Shown here: piece after piece, positions 21,409 to 29,486 of the stretch
Position numbering within the stretch: the first letter of the stretch is position 1
Layout: each line of letters starts with the position of its first letter
Source: Paraburkholderia sp. BL21I4N1
Lineage (GTDB): Bacteria > Pseudomonadota > Gammaproteobacteria > Burkholderiales > Burkholderiaceae
Length of the DNA: 64,000 bases
Direction of reading: 5' to 3'
Assembly (NCBI RefSeq): GCF_002973525.1
Contig: NZ_PVEN01000017.1
Span: 62,001-126,000, forward strand
Program-made: the position numbers and the translations under genes
The notes under the pieces: generated by a model
Told to the model about the DNA's origin: nothing
What the model saw: only the letters and a program-made list of their open reading frames with translations
Database searches by the model: none

Positions 21409-21522
21409 ATGACCGCCTATTCTTCAGTTATGTGTTTTGCTCTTCGTCACGCCGCTGCCGGCGCGCTGTGCTTTAGCCTGTTTAGCCTGGTCGGACGTCG
21501 TGAAGCGGAGTGTGCGCAATGA
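21409..21522 (+). CDS. 37-aa ORF between the TPP riboswitch and thiO
   Basis: The ATG at 21409 follows an AAAGGA Shine-Dalgarno at 21399-21404 and the stop overlaps the thiO start (ATGA, 21519-21522). The peptide (MTAYSSVMCFALRHAAAGAL... ending AECAQ) has a hydrophobic middle that could cross a membrane. It is the first translatable ORF after the riboswitch, so it may be a coupling leader that transmits riboswitch control to thiO, a real small membrane protein, or both. Confidence 0.5.
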   Translation: MTAYSSVMCFALRHAAAGALCFSLFSLVGRREAECAQ

Positions 21523-22649
21523 GCCGTTCCGCGCAACCCGATTTCGCTGTTCTCGGTGGAGGCCTGTGCGGCCGGCTGGTCGCGTGGCGTCTGGCGGGCC
21601 AGGGGCATCGCGTGGCGCTCTATGAGCGTGGCGACGCCGCCGGTTCGCAAGCGGCCGCGTGGGTCGCCGCCGCGATGCTGGCGCCGCTCGCCGAAGCCGC
21701 CAGCGCCGAATTGCTGATCACCCGTCTCGGCGCGAGTTCGCTCGATACGTGGCCGCAAGTGCTGGCCGAGTTGCCCGAGCCGGTGTTCTTTCAGCGCAAT
21801 GGCACGCTGGTGGTCTGGCATCATGCCGACCGCACCGAAGCGCCACTGTTCGAACGCCGGGTGCGCTCGAATGCGCCGGCCGACTTGCTGGACGGCGGCT
21901 TTGTCACCCTGGCCGGCGCGCAGCTCGGTGCCGCCGAGCCTGCATTGGCCGGGCGCTTCAATCAGGGCTGGCTGCTGCCGCGCGAAGGTCAACTGGATAA
22001 CCGTCAGGTCCTGGCCGCATTGGCTGCGGGCCTCAGCGAGCGTGGTGTCGAGACGCACTGGAACACGCCGGTCGACGACCTTTCGCTGCCGCCCGCGCGC
22101 GTTACGATCGACTGCCGCGGCCTCGGCGCGAAGCCGGTGCTGCCTACGTTGCGCGGGATTCGCGGCGAAGTCGCGCGGGTGCACGCGCCCGGTATCAAAC
22201 TGACGCGTCCGGTGCGCTTGCTGCATCCGCGTTATCCACTGTATATCGCGCCGAAGCAGGACGATCTCTACGTGATCGGCGCGACCGAAGTCGAAGGTGA
22301 GGACATGTCGCCGGTCAGCGTGCGCTCGGCGCTCGAACTGCTGAGCGCGGCGTTTTCCGTGCATCCCGGCTTCGGCGAGGCTCGTATCCTCGAATTGAAT
22401 TCGCAGTGCCGCCCGACGTTGCCGGACCACCGTCCGGCTTTGCTGTGGGATGGCGCGCAGACACTGCGCGTGAACGGCCTGTACCGGCACGGCTACATGA
22501 TCGTGCCCGAAGTCGCCGACGAAGCCGTCCGCTTCGCCGCGGCACTGCTCGACGGCCGTGTCGGCGACGCCGATGCGTTCGCCGACTGGCAACGCGACGC
22601 GCGCTGGAGCGAACTATTCCAGCTGGATTCCACGCGGGAGCCGGCATGA
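21519..22649 (+). CDS. thiO: Glycine oxidase ThiO, thiazole synthesis
   Basis: The 376-aa FAD enzyme oxidises glycine with oxygen to iminoglycine (dehydroglycine), the substrate that ThiG condenses into the thiazole ring of thiamine. The N-terminal FAD motif is GGGLCGRLVAWRLAGQGH, and the C-terminal region has the DAO-family RPTLPDHRP and GLYRHGYMIVPEVAD segments. The ATG at 21519 overlaps the stop of the small upstream ORF; an in-frame GTG at 21510 is an alternative. It is the first enzyme gene of the riboswitch-controlled thiO-thiS-thiG-thiE operon. Confidence 0.93.
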   Translation: MSRSAQPDFAVLGGGLCGRLVAWRLAGQGHRVALYERGDAAGSQAAAWVAAAMLAPLAEAASAELLITRLGASSLDTWPQVLAELPEPVFFQRNGTLVVWHHADRTEAPLFERRVRSNAPADLLDGGFVTLAGAQLGAAEPALAGRFNQGWLLPREGQLDNRQVLAALAAGLSERGVETHWNTPVDDLSLPPARVTIDCRGLGAKPVLPTLRGIRGEVARVHAPGIKLTRPVRLLHPRYPLYIAPKQDDLYVIGATEVEGEDMSPVSVRSALELLSAAFSVHPGFGEARILELNSQCRPTLPDHRPALLWDGAQTLRVNGLYRHGYMIVPEVADEAVRFAAALLDGRVGDADAFADWQRDARWSELFQLDSTREPA

Positions 22650-22744
22650 GCGTTGCGCGTTTCATCTGGCCCGACGGGCTTTGAGACGCTTTAACGCGGC
22701 ACGCTTTGCCGCTTTCGCCATCGATTGAACCGTATTCGAACACC

Positions 22745-22942
22745 ATGAACATTCATATCAATCAGAAGCCGTTGTCGTTGCCCGAGGGCGCGACGGTCGC
22801 CGATGCGCTCGTCGCGTTCGGCGCGCGGCCGCCGTTCGCGGTCGCGCTGAACGGCGATTTCGTGGCCCGCACCCAGCATGCGGCCCGCGCGCTGCAGCCG
22901 GGCGACAAGCTGGACGTCGTGCAACCCGTGGCCGGCGGTTAA
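22745..22942 (+). CDS. thiS: Sulfur carrier protein ThiS
   Basis: A 65-aa ubiquitin-like carrier ending in the required Gly-Gly (QPVAGG). After adenylation by ThiF the C-terminus is converted to a thiocarboxylate that donates sulfur for thiazole formation by ThiG. The ATG at 22745 gives the normal MNIHINQKPLSLPEGATV start; the upstream in-frame ATG at 22706 would add 13 unconserved residues. It lies between thiO and thiG. Confidence 0.95.
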   Translation: MNIHINQKPLSLPEGATVADALVAFGARPPFAVALNGDFVARTQHAARALQPGDKLDVVQPVAGG

Positions 22943-23002
22943 GGCCGCCGCTTACCACAGCGTAAAGCTACGTATCGCCACGACCTGCCGGAGACAAAGA
23001 CA

Positions 23003-23824
23003 ATGCCCAACACTTCCCCCCAAACCGCCGACGCGCTCACGCTCTACGGCGAGACCTTCGCCAGCCGCGTACTGCTCGGCACCTCGCGCTATCCGTCGCT
23101 GCAATCGCTGTCCGATTCGATCGACGCCGCGCGCCCCGGCATGGTGACCGTCGCGCTGCGCCGGCAGATGAACGAAGGCGGCGCCGAAGCCGGCTTCTTC
23201 GATCTGCTCAAGCGCCACGGCGTGCCGCTGCTGCCGAACACGGCCGGCTGCTTGACCGTCGGCGAGGCGGTCACGACCGCGCACATGGCGCGCGAAATTT
23301 TCGAAACCGACTGGATCAAGCTCGAACTGATCGGTGACGACTACACGCTGCAGCCCGACCCGATCGGGCTGATCGAAGCGGCCGCGCAACTCGTCAAGGA
23401 CGGTTTCAAGGTGCTGCCGTACTGCACCGAAGATCTGGTGATCGGCCGCCGTCTGCTCGACGCCGGCTGTGAAGCGCTAATGCCGTGGGGCGCGCCGATC
23501 GGCACCGGCAAGGGCGTGATCAATCCGTACGGCTTGCGGGTGTTGCGCGAGCGGCTGCCGGACGTGCCGCTGATCGTCGACGCGGGCCTCGGCGTGCCGT
23601 CGCACGCGGCGCAAGTGATGGAGTGGGGCTTCGACGGCGTGCTGCTGAACACGGCCGTGTCGCAAGCCACGCATCCCGACGCGATGGCGCGGGCCTTCGC
23701 GCTGGGCGTCGAAGCGGGCCGCCACGCTTTTCTGGCGGGGCCGATGGCCGAGCGCGAAAGCGCGCACGCGAGCACGCCGGTGGTTGGCATGCCGTTCTGG
23801 CATCAGGACGGAGGCGGCGCATGA
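23003..23824 (+). CDS. thiG: Thiazole synthase ThiG
   Basis: The 273-aa TIM-barrel enzyme makes the thiazole phosphate moiety from deoxyxylulose 5-phosphate, iminoglycine and ThiS thiocarboxylate. The Schiff-base lysine is in DWIKLELIGD (Lys106), and phosphate-binding loops are visible (MPWGAPIGTGKG, VLLNTAVSQA). Length and motifs are normal. Its stop overlaps the thiE start by 4 bp (ATGA). Confidence 0.97.
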   Translation: MPNTSPQTADALTLYGETFASRVLLGTSRYPSLQSLSDSIDAARPGMVTVALRRQMNEGGAEAGFFDLLKRHGVPLLPNTAGCLTVGEAVTTAHMAREIFETDWIKLELIGDDYTLQPDPIGLIEAAAQLVKDGFKVLPYCTEDLVIGRRLLDAGCEALMPWGAPIGTGKGVINPYGLRVLRERLPDVPLIVDAGLGVPSHAAQVMEWGFDGVLLNTAVSQATHPDAMARAFALGVEAGRHAFLAGPMAERESAHASTPVVGMPFWHQDGGGA

Positions 23825-24924
23825 CGCAGACCTTGGCCTTGACGGGCCGCGACCTGTTCTGGCCGCCCGCCGACGAACTCACCGAAGCCGCCGAGCGGAT
23901 TCGCGCCCGTCTCGGCGACTGGCCGCCAACCCACGCGCCGTGGCGCATCTGCCTGACCGCGCCGGACGAGCCGAACGGCGGCGATCTGATCGTGATCGCC
24001 GACGCCCAGCAGCACGGCGAGCAGGTAGCGCGCTGGCAGGTGCGGGGCGCGGGTGTGATCGAGGCCGCGCGGAACCGCGCGGTGCTGCATCTCGGCGGCG
24101 AAACCTACCGTTTGGAAGGTCATCTGGCGGAAGACTGGATCGCCGCGCTGGCCGCGTTTCTGGATTGCGGTTTCGATCCGCACGACGCGCTGGTGCTGGC
24201 GCTCGCCTGGCGTGACGGCGACGAAACCCGCGCCGACGACGCTTTTCCGTCCGATCTCAGCCATTTCCCGCGCCTCGCCGGCTTGCCGGACGCGCCGGAG
24301 CCGGCCTTTCCGCCGTGCCCGACGCGGCTCGGTCTGTATCCCGTGCTGCCGACCGGAGAATGGGTCGAGCGCGTCGCCGGTTTGGGCGTGAAGACGATCC
24401 AGTTGCGCCACAAGTCGGCCGAACCTGCCGACGAACTGAAACGCGAGATCGCGCTGAGCGTGGCGGCCGGGCGTCGGCACGACGCCCAGGTGTTCATCAA
24501 CGATCACTGGCAAGCCGCGCTCGACGCGGGCGCGTACGGTGTCCACCTCGGCCAGGAAGACGTGCATACCGCCGATCTGGCGGCGCTCGCCGCAGGGGGC
24601 ATTCGCGTCGGCCTGTCAACACACGGTTTCTACGAGATTCTGAGGGCGCTGCATTTCCGCCCCAGCTACATCGCGGTGGGCGCGGTGTTCGCGACCACCA
24701 CCAAAGCCATAGCGACCGCGCCGCAGGGACTCAAACGTCTGGTACGTTACGTGCGCCTGCTCGACGGCGTCGTGCCGCTGGTGGCGATCGGCGGCATCGA
24801 CCTGCAGGTGCTGCCGGACGTGCTGGCAACCGGCGTGGGCGGCGCGGCCGTGGTGCGCGCGGTCACGGAGGCGTCCGATGTCGGCGCCGCCGTTTCTGCA
24901 CTGCAACACGCGTTTACGCAATAA
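23821..24924 (+). CDS. thiE: Thiamine phosphate synthase ThiE with an N-terminal extension
   Basis: Residues from about 168 to the end form the ThiE barrel, which joins thiazole phosphate and HMP pyrophosphate to thiamine phosphate (LGLYPVLPTGEWVERVAGLGVKTIQLRHK, VFINDHW, GVHLGQED, VGAVFATTTK, VAIGGID). The first about 165 residues are an extra domain absent from the about 210-aa E. coli enzyme; I see no known motif in it. Long ThiE proteins of this kind occur in betaproteobacteria as far as I recall. It is the last gene of the operon. Confidence 0.92.
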   Translation: MTQTLALTGRDLFWPPADELTEAAERIRARLGDWPPTHAPWRICLTAPDEPNGGDLIVIADAQQHGEQVARWQVRGAGVIEAARNRAVLHLGGETYRLEGHLAEDWIAALAAFLDCGFDPHDALVLALAWRDGDETRADDAFPSDLSHFPRLAGLPDAPEPAFPPCPTRLGLYPVLPTGEWVERVAGLGVKTIQLRHKSAEPADELKREIALSVAAGRRHDAQVFINDHWQAALDAGAYGVHLGQEDVHTADLAALAAGGIRVGLSTHGFYEILRALHFRPSYIAVGAVFATTTKAIATAPQGLKRLVRYVRLLDGVVPLVAIGGIDLQVLPDVLATGVGGAAVVRAVTEASDVGAAVSALQHAFTQ

Positions 24925-24980
24925 TCGTCACGCTTGGTAAAGGGACAGGGCACCTCACGGCAACTTTTGCATGATGGCCC

Positions 24981-24986
24981 TATAAT
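24981..24986 (+). promoter_or_regulatory. -10 box upstream of the mla operon
   Basis: A perfect TATAAT lies 33 bp before the mlaF start. No good -35 is present at 16-18 bp, so this is only a partial promoter call. Confidence 0.4.
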
Positions 24987-25018
24987 TCGGCCTTCCGTGT
25001 AAAAGGACTGTCAGTTTC

Positions 25019-25840
25019 GTGTCTTCCTCCCCCGAGACCTTACTCGAGCTGCGCGACGTCGACTTCGGTTATGGCGACCGGCTCGTTCTGTCGAACCTGA
25101 ATCTGCGCTTCAAGCGCGGCCAGGTGGTGGCCGTCATGGGCGGCTCGGGTTGCGGCAAGACCACGGTGCTGCGTCTGATCGGCGGTCTGGTGCGCGCGCA
25201 GCGCGGCCAGATCCTGTTCCAGGACCAGGACGTTGGCCAGCAAACGCGCGACGGCCTGTACGCGCTGCGCCGCAAGATGGGCATGCTGTTCCAGTTCGGC
25301 GCGCTGTTCACCGACATGTCCGTGTTCGAAAACGTGGCCTTCGCGCTGCGCGAGCACACCGATCTCCCCGAAGACCTGCTGCGCGACCTCGTGCTGATGA
25401 AGCTCAACGCGGTCGGTCTGCGCGGCGCGCGCGACCTGCTGCCGTCGGAGATTTCGGGCGGCATGGCGCGGCGAGTGGCGCTGGCGCGCGCCATCGCGCT
25501 CGACCCCGAACTGATGATGTACGACGAGCCATTCGCCGGTCTCGATCCGATTTCTCTCGGCATCACCGCGAACCTGATTCGCGCGCTGAACCAGGCGCTG
25601 GGCGCGACTTCGATCCTCGTCACGCACGACGTGCCGGAGTCGTTCGCGATTGCCGATTACGTGTATTTCCTCGCCAACGGCGGCGTGCACGCCGAAGGCA
25701 CGCCCGCCGAATTGCGCGCGTCCACCGATCCGACGGTGCGCCAGTTCATCGACGGCGCGCCGGACGGCCCGTTCAAATTCCACTACCCCAGCAAGACGCC
25801 GCTCGCGGCGGACTTCGGCATCGGCGGAGGTCAGTCATGA
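25019..25840 (+). CDS. mlaF: Phospholipid ABC transporter ATP-binding protein MlaF
   Basis: The 273-aa ATPase drives the MlaFEDB complex, which moves phospholipids between inner membrane and periplasmic MlaC to keep outer-membrane asymmetry. Walker A is GGSGCGKTT (41-49), the signature is SGGMARR, and Walker B is LMMYDEPFAGLDP. Translation starts at GTG 25019, with AAAAGGA somewhat far upstream. The stop overlaps mlaE by 4 bp (ATGA). It heads a gene order mlaF-E-D-A-C-B. Confidence 0.95.
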   Translation: MSSSPETLLELRDVDFGYGDRLVLSNLNLRFKRGQVVAVMGGSGCGKTTVLRLIGGLVRAQRGQILFQDQDVGQQTRDGLYALRRKMGMLFQFGALFTDMSVFENVAFALREHTDLPEDLLRDLVLMKLNAVGLRGARDLLPSEISGGMARRVALARAIALDPELMMYDEPFAGLDPISLGITANLIRALNQALGATSILVTHDVPESFAIADYVYFLANGGVHAEGTPAELRASTDPTVRQFIDGAPDGPFKFHYPSKTPLAADFGIGGGQS

Positions 25841-26604
25841 TCAGTGCGATCGGCCGCTCGGTGATCGGCGGGCTCGGCACGGCCGGCTATGCCACGCGTT
25901 TCTTTATCCGGCTGGTGCTCGAATTATTCCCGTTGCTGCGCCGTCCGCGTCTTGTCACGAAGCAGATCCACTTCGTAGGTAATTATTCGCTGGTGATTAT
26001 TGCCGTGTCGGGGCTGTTCGTCGGCTTCGTGCTCGGCTTGCAGGGGTATTACACGCTCAACCGCTACGGCTCCGAGCAGGCGCTTGGGCTGCTGGTGGCG
26101 CTGTCGCTGGTGCGCGAACTCGGGCCGGTGGTCACGGCTCTGCTGTTCGCCGGCCGCGCGGGCACGTCGCTGACGGCTGAAATCGGCCTGATGAAGGCGG
26201 GCGAGCAACTTACCGCCATGGAAATGATGGCCGTCGACCCGGTCAAGGTCGTGGTGGCGCCGCGCCTGTGGGCCGGCATCATCGCCATGCCGGTGCTCGC
26301 GGCGATCTTCAGCGCGGTCGGTATTCTGGGCGGGTATGTGGTGGGAGTGTTGCTGATCGGCGTCGATTCCGGCGCGTTCTGGTCGCAAATGCAAGGCGGC
26401 GTCGATGTCTGGCGCGACGTCGGCGCGGGGGTCGTCAAGAGCGTGGTGTTCGGCCTCGCAGTGACCTTCGTCGCGCTGTATCAGGGCTACGAAGCCAAGG
26501 CGACGCCGGAAGGCGTATCGCGCGCCACCACCAAAACGGTCGTGTATGCGTCGCTGGCGGTACTCGGCCTCGACTTTCTGCTGACTGCACTGATGTTCAG
26601 CTAA
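25837..26604 (+). CDS. mlaE: Phospholipid ABC transporter permease MlaE
   Basis: The 255-aa integral membrane subunit has the MlaE/YrbE pattern: GLFVGFVLGLQGYYTLNRYGSEQALG, LVRELGPVVTALLFAGRAGTSLTAEIG and PRLWAGIIAMPVLAAIF. It forms the transmembrane dimer on which MlaD sits. The start overlaps the mlaF stop; mlaD follows after about 90 bp. Confidence 0.95.
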   Translation: MISAIGRSVIGGLGTAGYATRFFIRLVLELFPLLRRPRLVTKQIHFVGNYSLVIIAVSGLFVGFVLGLQGYYTLNRYGSEQALGLLVALSLVRELGPVVTALLFAGRAGTSLTAEIGLMKAGEQLTAMEMMAVDPVKVVVAPRLWAGIIAMPVLAAIFSAVGILGGYVVGVLLIGVDSGAFWSQMQGGVDVWRDVGAGVVKSVVFGLAVTFVALYQGYEAKATPEGVSRATTKTVVYASLAVLGLDFLLTALMFS

Positions 26605-26690
26605 GACTGCGTTCGCGCGTTTCCGGCCGGCGCCGCGTCCTGGGGCGCGCGCGGCGGGCAGCGTTGACGGCGTGGCGGATTCACTTTGGG

Positions 26691-27248
26691 ATGACGATGA
26701 AAAAGACTGCTCTCGACTTCTGGGTCGGCCTGTTCGTGGTGTTGGGGTTCGTGGCGTTGCTGTTTCTCGCGCTGAAGGCCGGCAACATGAGCTCGTTGTC
26801 GTTTCAGGCAACGTACCCGGTCAAGCTCAAGTTCGACAATATCGGTGGACTGAAAGCGCGCGCGCCCGTCAAGAGCGCGGGCGTGACGGTCGGCCGGGTC
26901 GCGTCGATCGGCTTCGACAGCAATGCGTACCAGGCTGTCGTCACGATCGATATCGACAAGCAATACCCGTTTCCGAAAGATACGTCGGCGAAGATTCTGA
27001 CCTCGGGTCTGCTCGGCGAGCAGTACATCGGGCTCGAACCGGGCGGCGACAGCGAAATGCTCAAGGCGGGCGACACGATCTCGATGACGCAATCGGCCAT
27101 CGTGCTCGAGAACCTCATCGGACAGTTTCTGTATAGCAAGGCCGCGGATTCGGGCGCGTCGAAGCCTGGCGCGTCGCCGGCCGCACCGGCGCCCGCGCCG
27201 ACGGCGCCGGCCGCGAGCCTGCCGGCGTCCGGCACCGCCGGCCAATAA
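26691..27248 (+). CDS. mlaD: MCE-domain substrate-binding protein MlaD
   Basis: The 185-aa protein has one N-terminal transmembrane anchor (about 10-26) and an MCE domain (YPVKLKFDNIGGLKARAPVKSAGVTVGRV, TSGLLGEQYIGLEPGG) that forms the hexameric lipid channel. A Pro/Ala-rich tail of some 30 residues ends the protein. Two in-frame ATGs, 26691 and 26697, are both possible starts. It is normal for the family apart from the low-complexity tail. Confidence 0.93.
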   Translation: MTMKKTALDFWVGLFVVLGFVALLFLALKAGNMSSLSFQATYPVKLKFDNIGGLKARAPVKSAGVTVGRVASIGFDSNAYQAVVTIDIDKQYPFPKDTSAKILTSGLLGEQYIGLEPGGDSEMLKAGDTISMTQSAIVLENLIGQFLYSKAADSGASKPGASPAAPAPAPTAPAASLPASGTAGQ

Positions 27249-27260
27249 GGAGAATAAGAA

Positions 27261-28280
27261 ATGCAGACCTCACATACCGGGGGCGCGCGCGCCTTCCAGA
27301 TAGGCAAGCTGGCGGTCGCGGCCATGCTGCTCGCGGGCTGCACTACGGTGCAAACGCCGACCAAGGGCGATCCGCTCGAAGGCTTCAACCGCACCATCTT
27401 TACCGTCAACGACAAGCTCGACCAGTACGCGTTGAAGCCGGTCGCCAAGGGCTACGTGTTCATCACGCCGCAGCCGGTGCGCGACAGCGTGACGAACTTC
27501 TTCTCGAACATCGGCGACGTCTACATCGCGGCAAACAATCTGCTGCAGTTGAAGATCACCGACGGTGTCGAAGACATCATGCGGATCGTCATCAACACGG
27601 TGTTCGGCGTAGGCGGACTGTTCGACGTGGCGACGCTCGCGAAGCTGCCCAAGCACGACAACGACCTCGGCCTGACGCTCGGCCACTACGGCGTGCCGGC
27701 GGGTCCGTACCTCGTGCTGCCGTTGTTCGGACCGAGCACGGTGCGCGACGCGGTCGGTTCGATCGGCAATTACTACGTGAACCCGCTCAGCTACATTCAT
27801 CCGGATGGCTTGAGCTGGGCGCTGTACGGCATCAACGTGATCAATACGCGTGCGAATCTGCTGAACGCGAGCGATGTGCTGGAAGGCGCCGCGCTCGACA
27901 AGTATTCGTTCGTGCGTAACGCGTATCTGCAACGTCGCGAGTACCTGCTGTCGGACGGCAAGCAGTCGGCGTCGCTGCCGAACTACGGCGACGAAGCACC
28001 GCTGCCCAAGTACGACGACGTCGACGGCGGCGCGGCTGCCGCCCCGGCGGGCACGCAGGGTGCTGCTGCGAAAGCGGCGCCGCCGCAAGCGGCTTCGGCG
28101 GCAGGCGCGGCGGCGGGCACGACTACCGGCACGAACAACGCCGCTGCACCTGAAGCCGCCTCGGGCACGTCCGGAACGCCGCCGCTGGACCTCAACGGCG
28201 GTCCTGAAACGACGCAGATTCCGGCCGGTCAATTGGTCCCGCCGTCGCGTTTCAATTTCCCGTCATTCAAATTGCGCTGA
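27261..28280 (+). CDS. mlaA: Outer-membrane lipoprotein MlaA (VacJ)
   Basis: The 339-aa lipoprotein removes misplaced phospholipids from the outer leaflet and hands them to MlaC. The signal peptide ends at lipobox LLAGCTT. The VacJ domain is clear (DPLEGFNRTIFTVNDKLDQYALKPVAKGY, FFSNIGDVYIAANNLLQ, GNYYVNPLS). From about residue 250 there is a long Ala/Gly/Pro/Thr-rich tail (about 90 residues) that is not part of the fold and makes the protein longer than enterobacterial MlaA (about 250 aa). An AAGGAG site lies just upstream of the start. Confidence 0.95.
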   Translation: MQTSHTGGARAFQIGKLAVAAMLLAGCTTVQTPTKGDPLEGFNRTIFTVNDKLDQYALKPVAKGYVFITPQPVRDSVTNFFSNIGDVYIAANNLLQLKITDGVEDIMRIVINTVFGVGGLFDVATLAKLPKHDNDLGLTLGHYGVPAGPYLVLPLFGPSTVRDAVGSIGNYYVNPLSYIHPDGLSWALYGINVINTRANLLNASDVLEGAALDKYSFVRNAYLQRREYLLSDGKQSASLPNYGDEAPLPKYDDVDGGAAAAPAGTQGAAAKAAPPQAASAAGAAAGTTTGTNNAAAPEAASGTSGTPPLDLNGGPETTQIPAGQLVPPSRFNFPSFKLR

Positions 28281-28394
28281 TCGTGCGGCCGTAACAGTTC
28301 GACACGACTCTCGCAGTTTGCGCGTGGATTGCCGCTGAACTCGCGTGTTAATGTCGGCTCAAACGGTTGCACTATTTATAAGGCAAGGCTCGAT

Positions 28395-29027
28395 ATGAAA
28401 AAATTCCTCCTCATTCCGTTGTTCGCTGCGTTGTTCTCGTTCGCCAGCGCCGGTGCATCGGCACAAACCGTGGACACCAATTCGCCAGACGGCATGATCA
28501 AGACGATCACGCAGCAAGTGATCGACGCGGTACGCGCCGACAAGTCGATCCAGCAGGGCGACATCTCGCACATCACCAAGCTGGTCAACGAAAAGATCCT
28601 GCCGTACACCGATTTCCATCGCACCACGCAACTGGCCATGGGCCGTAACTGGCGTACGGCTACACCTGATCAGCAGGCGCAGATCGTCGAGCAGTTCAAG
28701 ATGCTGCTGATCCGCACGTACTCGGGCGCGCTCGCGCAAGTGCGCGACCAGCAGATTCAGTACAAGCCGTTCCGCATGAGCCCGGACGACACCGACACCG
28801 TGGTGCGCTCGGTCGTGATGAACAACGGCTCGCCGATCGAACTCGACTACCGTCTGTACAAGACGCCGCAAGGCTGGCGCGTGTATGACATCAACGTGCT
28901 CGGCGCATGGCTGATCCAGGCGTATCAGCAGCAGTTCAACGAGCAGATCCAGCAGAAGGGCGTGGACGGGCTGATTCAGTTCCTCACGCAGCGCAACCAG
29001 CAACTCGCCGCGGGCAAGCAGTCGTGA
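28395..29027 (+). CDS. mlaC: Periplasmic phospholipid-binding protein MlaC
   Basis: The 210-aa protein has a signal peptide (MKKFLLIPLFAALFSFASAGASA) and the MlaC/Ttg2 fold (KILPYTDFHRTTQLAMGRNWRTATPDQQ, LIRTYSGAL, YRLYKTPQGWRVYDINVLGAWLI). It shuttles phospholipids across the periplasm between MlaA and the MlaFEDB complex. The mlaB start overlaps its stop. Confidence 0.95.
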   Translation: MKKFLLIPLFAALFSFASAGASAQTVDTNSPDGMIKTITQQVIDAVRADKSIQQGDISHITKLVNEKILPYTDFHRTTQLAMGRNWRTATPDQQAQIVEQFKMLLIRTYSGALAQVRDQQIQYKPFRMSPDDTDTVVRSVVMNNGSPIELDYRLYKTPQGWRVYDINVLGAWLIQAYQQQFNEQIQQKGVDGLIQFLTQRNQQLAAGKQS

Positions 29028-29317
29028 GCGAAGTGCTGAGCCCTGTCGCCAACCGCTTCGACTGCGGTGCGACCCTGACCCACGCGAGCGCGAAGGCCGC
29101 GCTCGCGGCGGGTTTGCAGCGCATTGCCGCGGGTGCGACCGGTGTGGATTGCGCGGCACTCGCGCAGTTCGACTCGTCCGCGCTGGCGGTTCTGCTCGCG
29201 TGGGAACGTGCGGCGCAAGCGCGTGGCACGTCGTTCGAGATCGTCAATCTGCCGGCTGGTCTCGCCAGTCTCGCGCAAGCCTACGGCGTCGATACCCTTA
29301 TTTCGTCACGACATTGA
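29024..29317 (+). CDS. mlaB: STAS-domain protein MlaB
   Basis: The 97-aa cytoplasmic STAS protein binds MlaF and is needed for assembly and activity of the transporter. The core GVDCAALAQFDSSALAVLLAWERAA has the conserved SSAL stretch typical of STAS domains. It starts at GTG 29024, overlapping the mlaC stop (GTGA), and closes the mla operon. Confidence 0.88.
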   Translation: MSEVLSPVANRFDCGATLTHASAKAALAAGLQRIAAGATGVDCAALAQFDSSALAVLLAWERAAQARGTSFEIVNLPAGLASLAQAYGVDTLISSRH

Positions 29318-29332
29318 CGCTCCTCTAGCGTC

Positions 29333-29353
29333 ACGGCCAATCCCCCTGGCCGT
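29333..29353 (+). terminator. Weak candidate terminator of the mla operon
   Basis: A 7-bp stem (ACGGCCA / TGGCCGT) with a 7-nt loop lies 15 bp after mlaB. The T-run (ATTTTT) starts only about 12 nt later, so termination efficiency is doubtful. Confidence 0.3.
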
Positions 29354-29376
29354 CATGGGGCTGCTAATTTTTGCCC

Positions 29377-29382
29377 TATAAT
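29377..29382 (+). promoter_or_regulatory. -10 box upstream of the ABC exporter operon
   Basis: A TATAAT lies between mlaB and the ABC ATPase gene, about 105 bp before its start. The -35 is poor. It suggests that the exporter and downstream genes have their own start. Confidence 0.35.
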
Positions 29383-29486
29383 CAACCGTTTTTTGGGCAG
29401 ATCCGGTGATCTTTGCCGGCCCCAATTCCGTCCCCCCAGTACTTTGCGCCCCCATTCAGGCGCCGCGACGCACGCGGCCCACAGTC

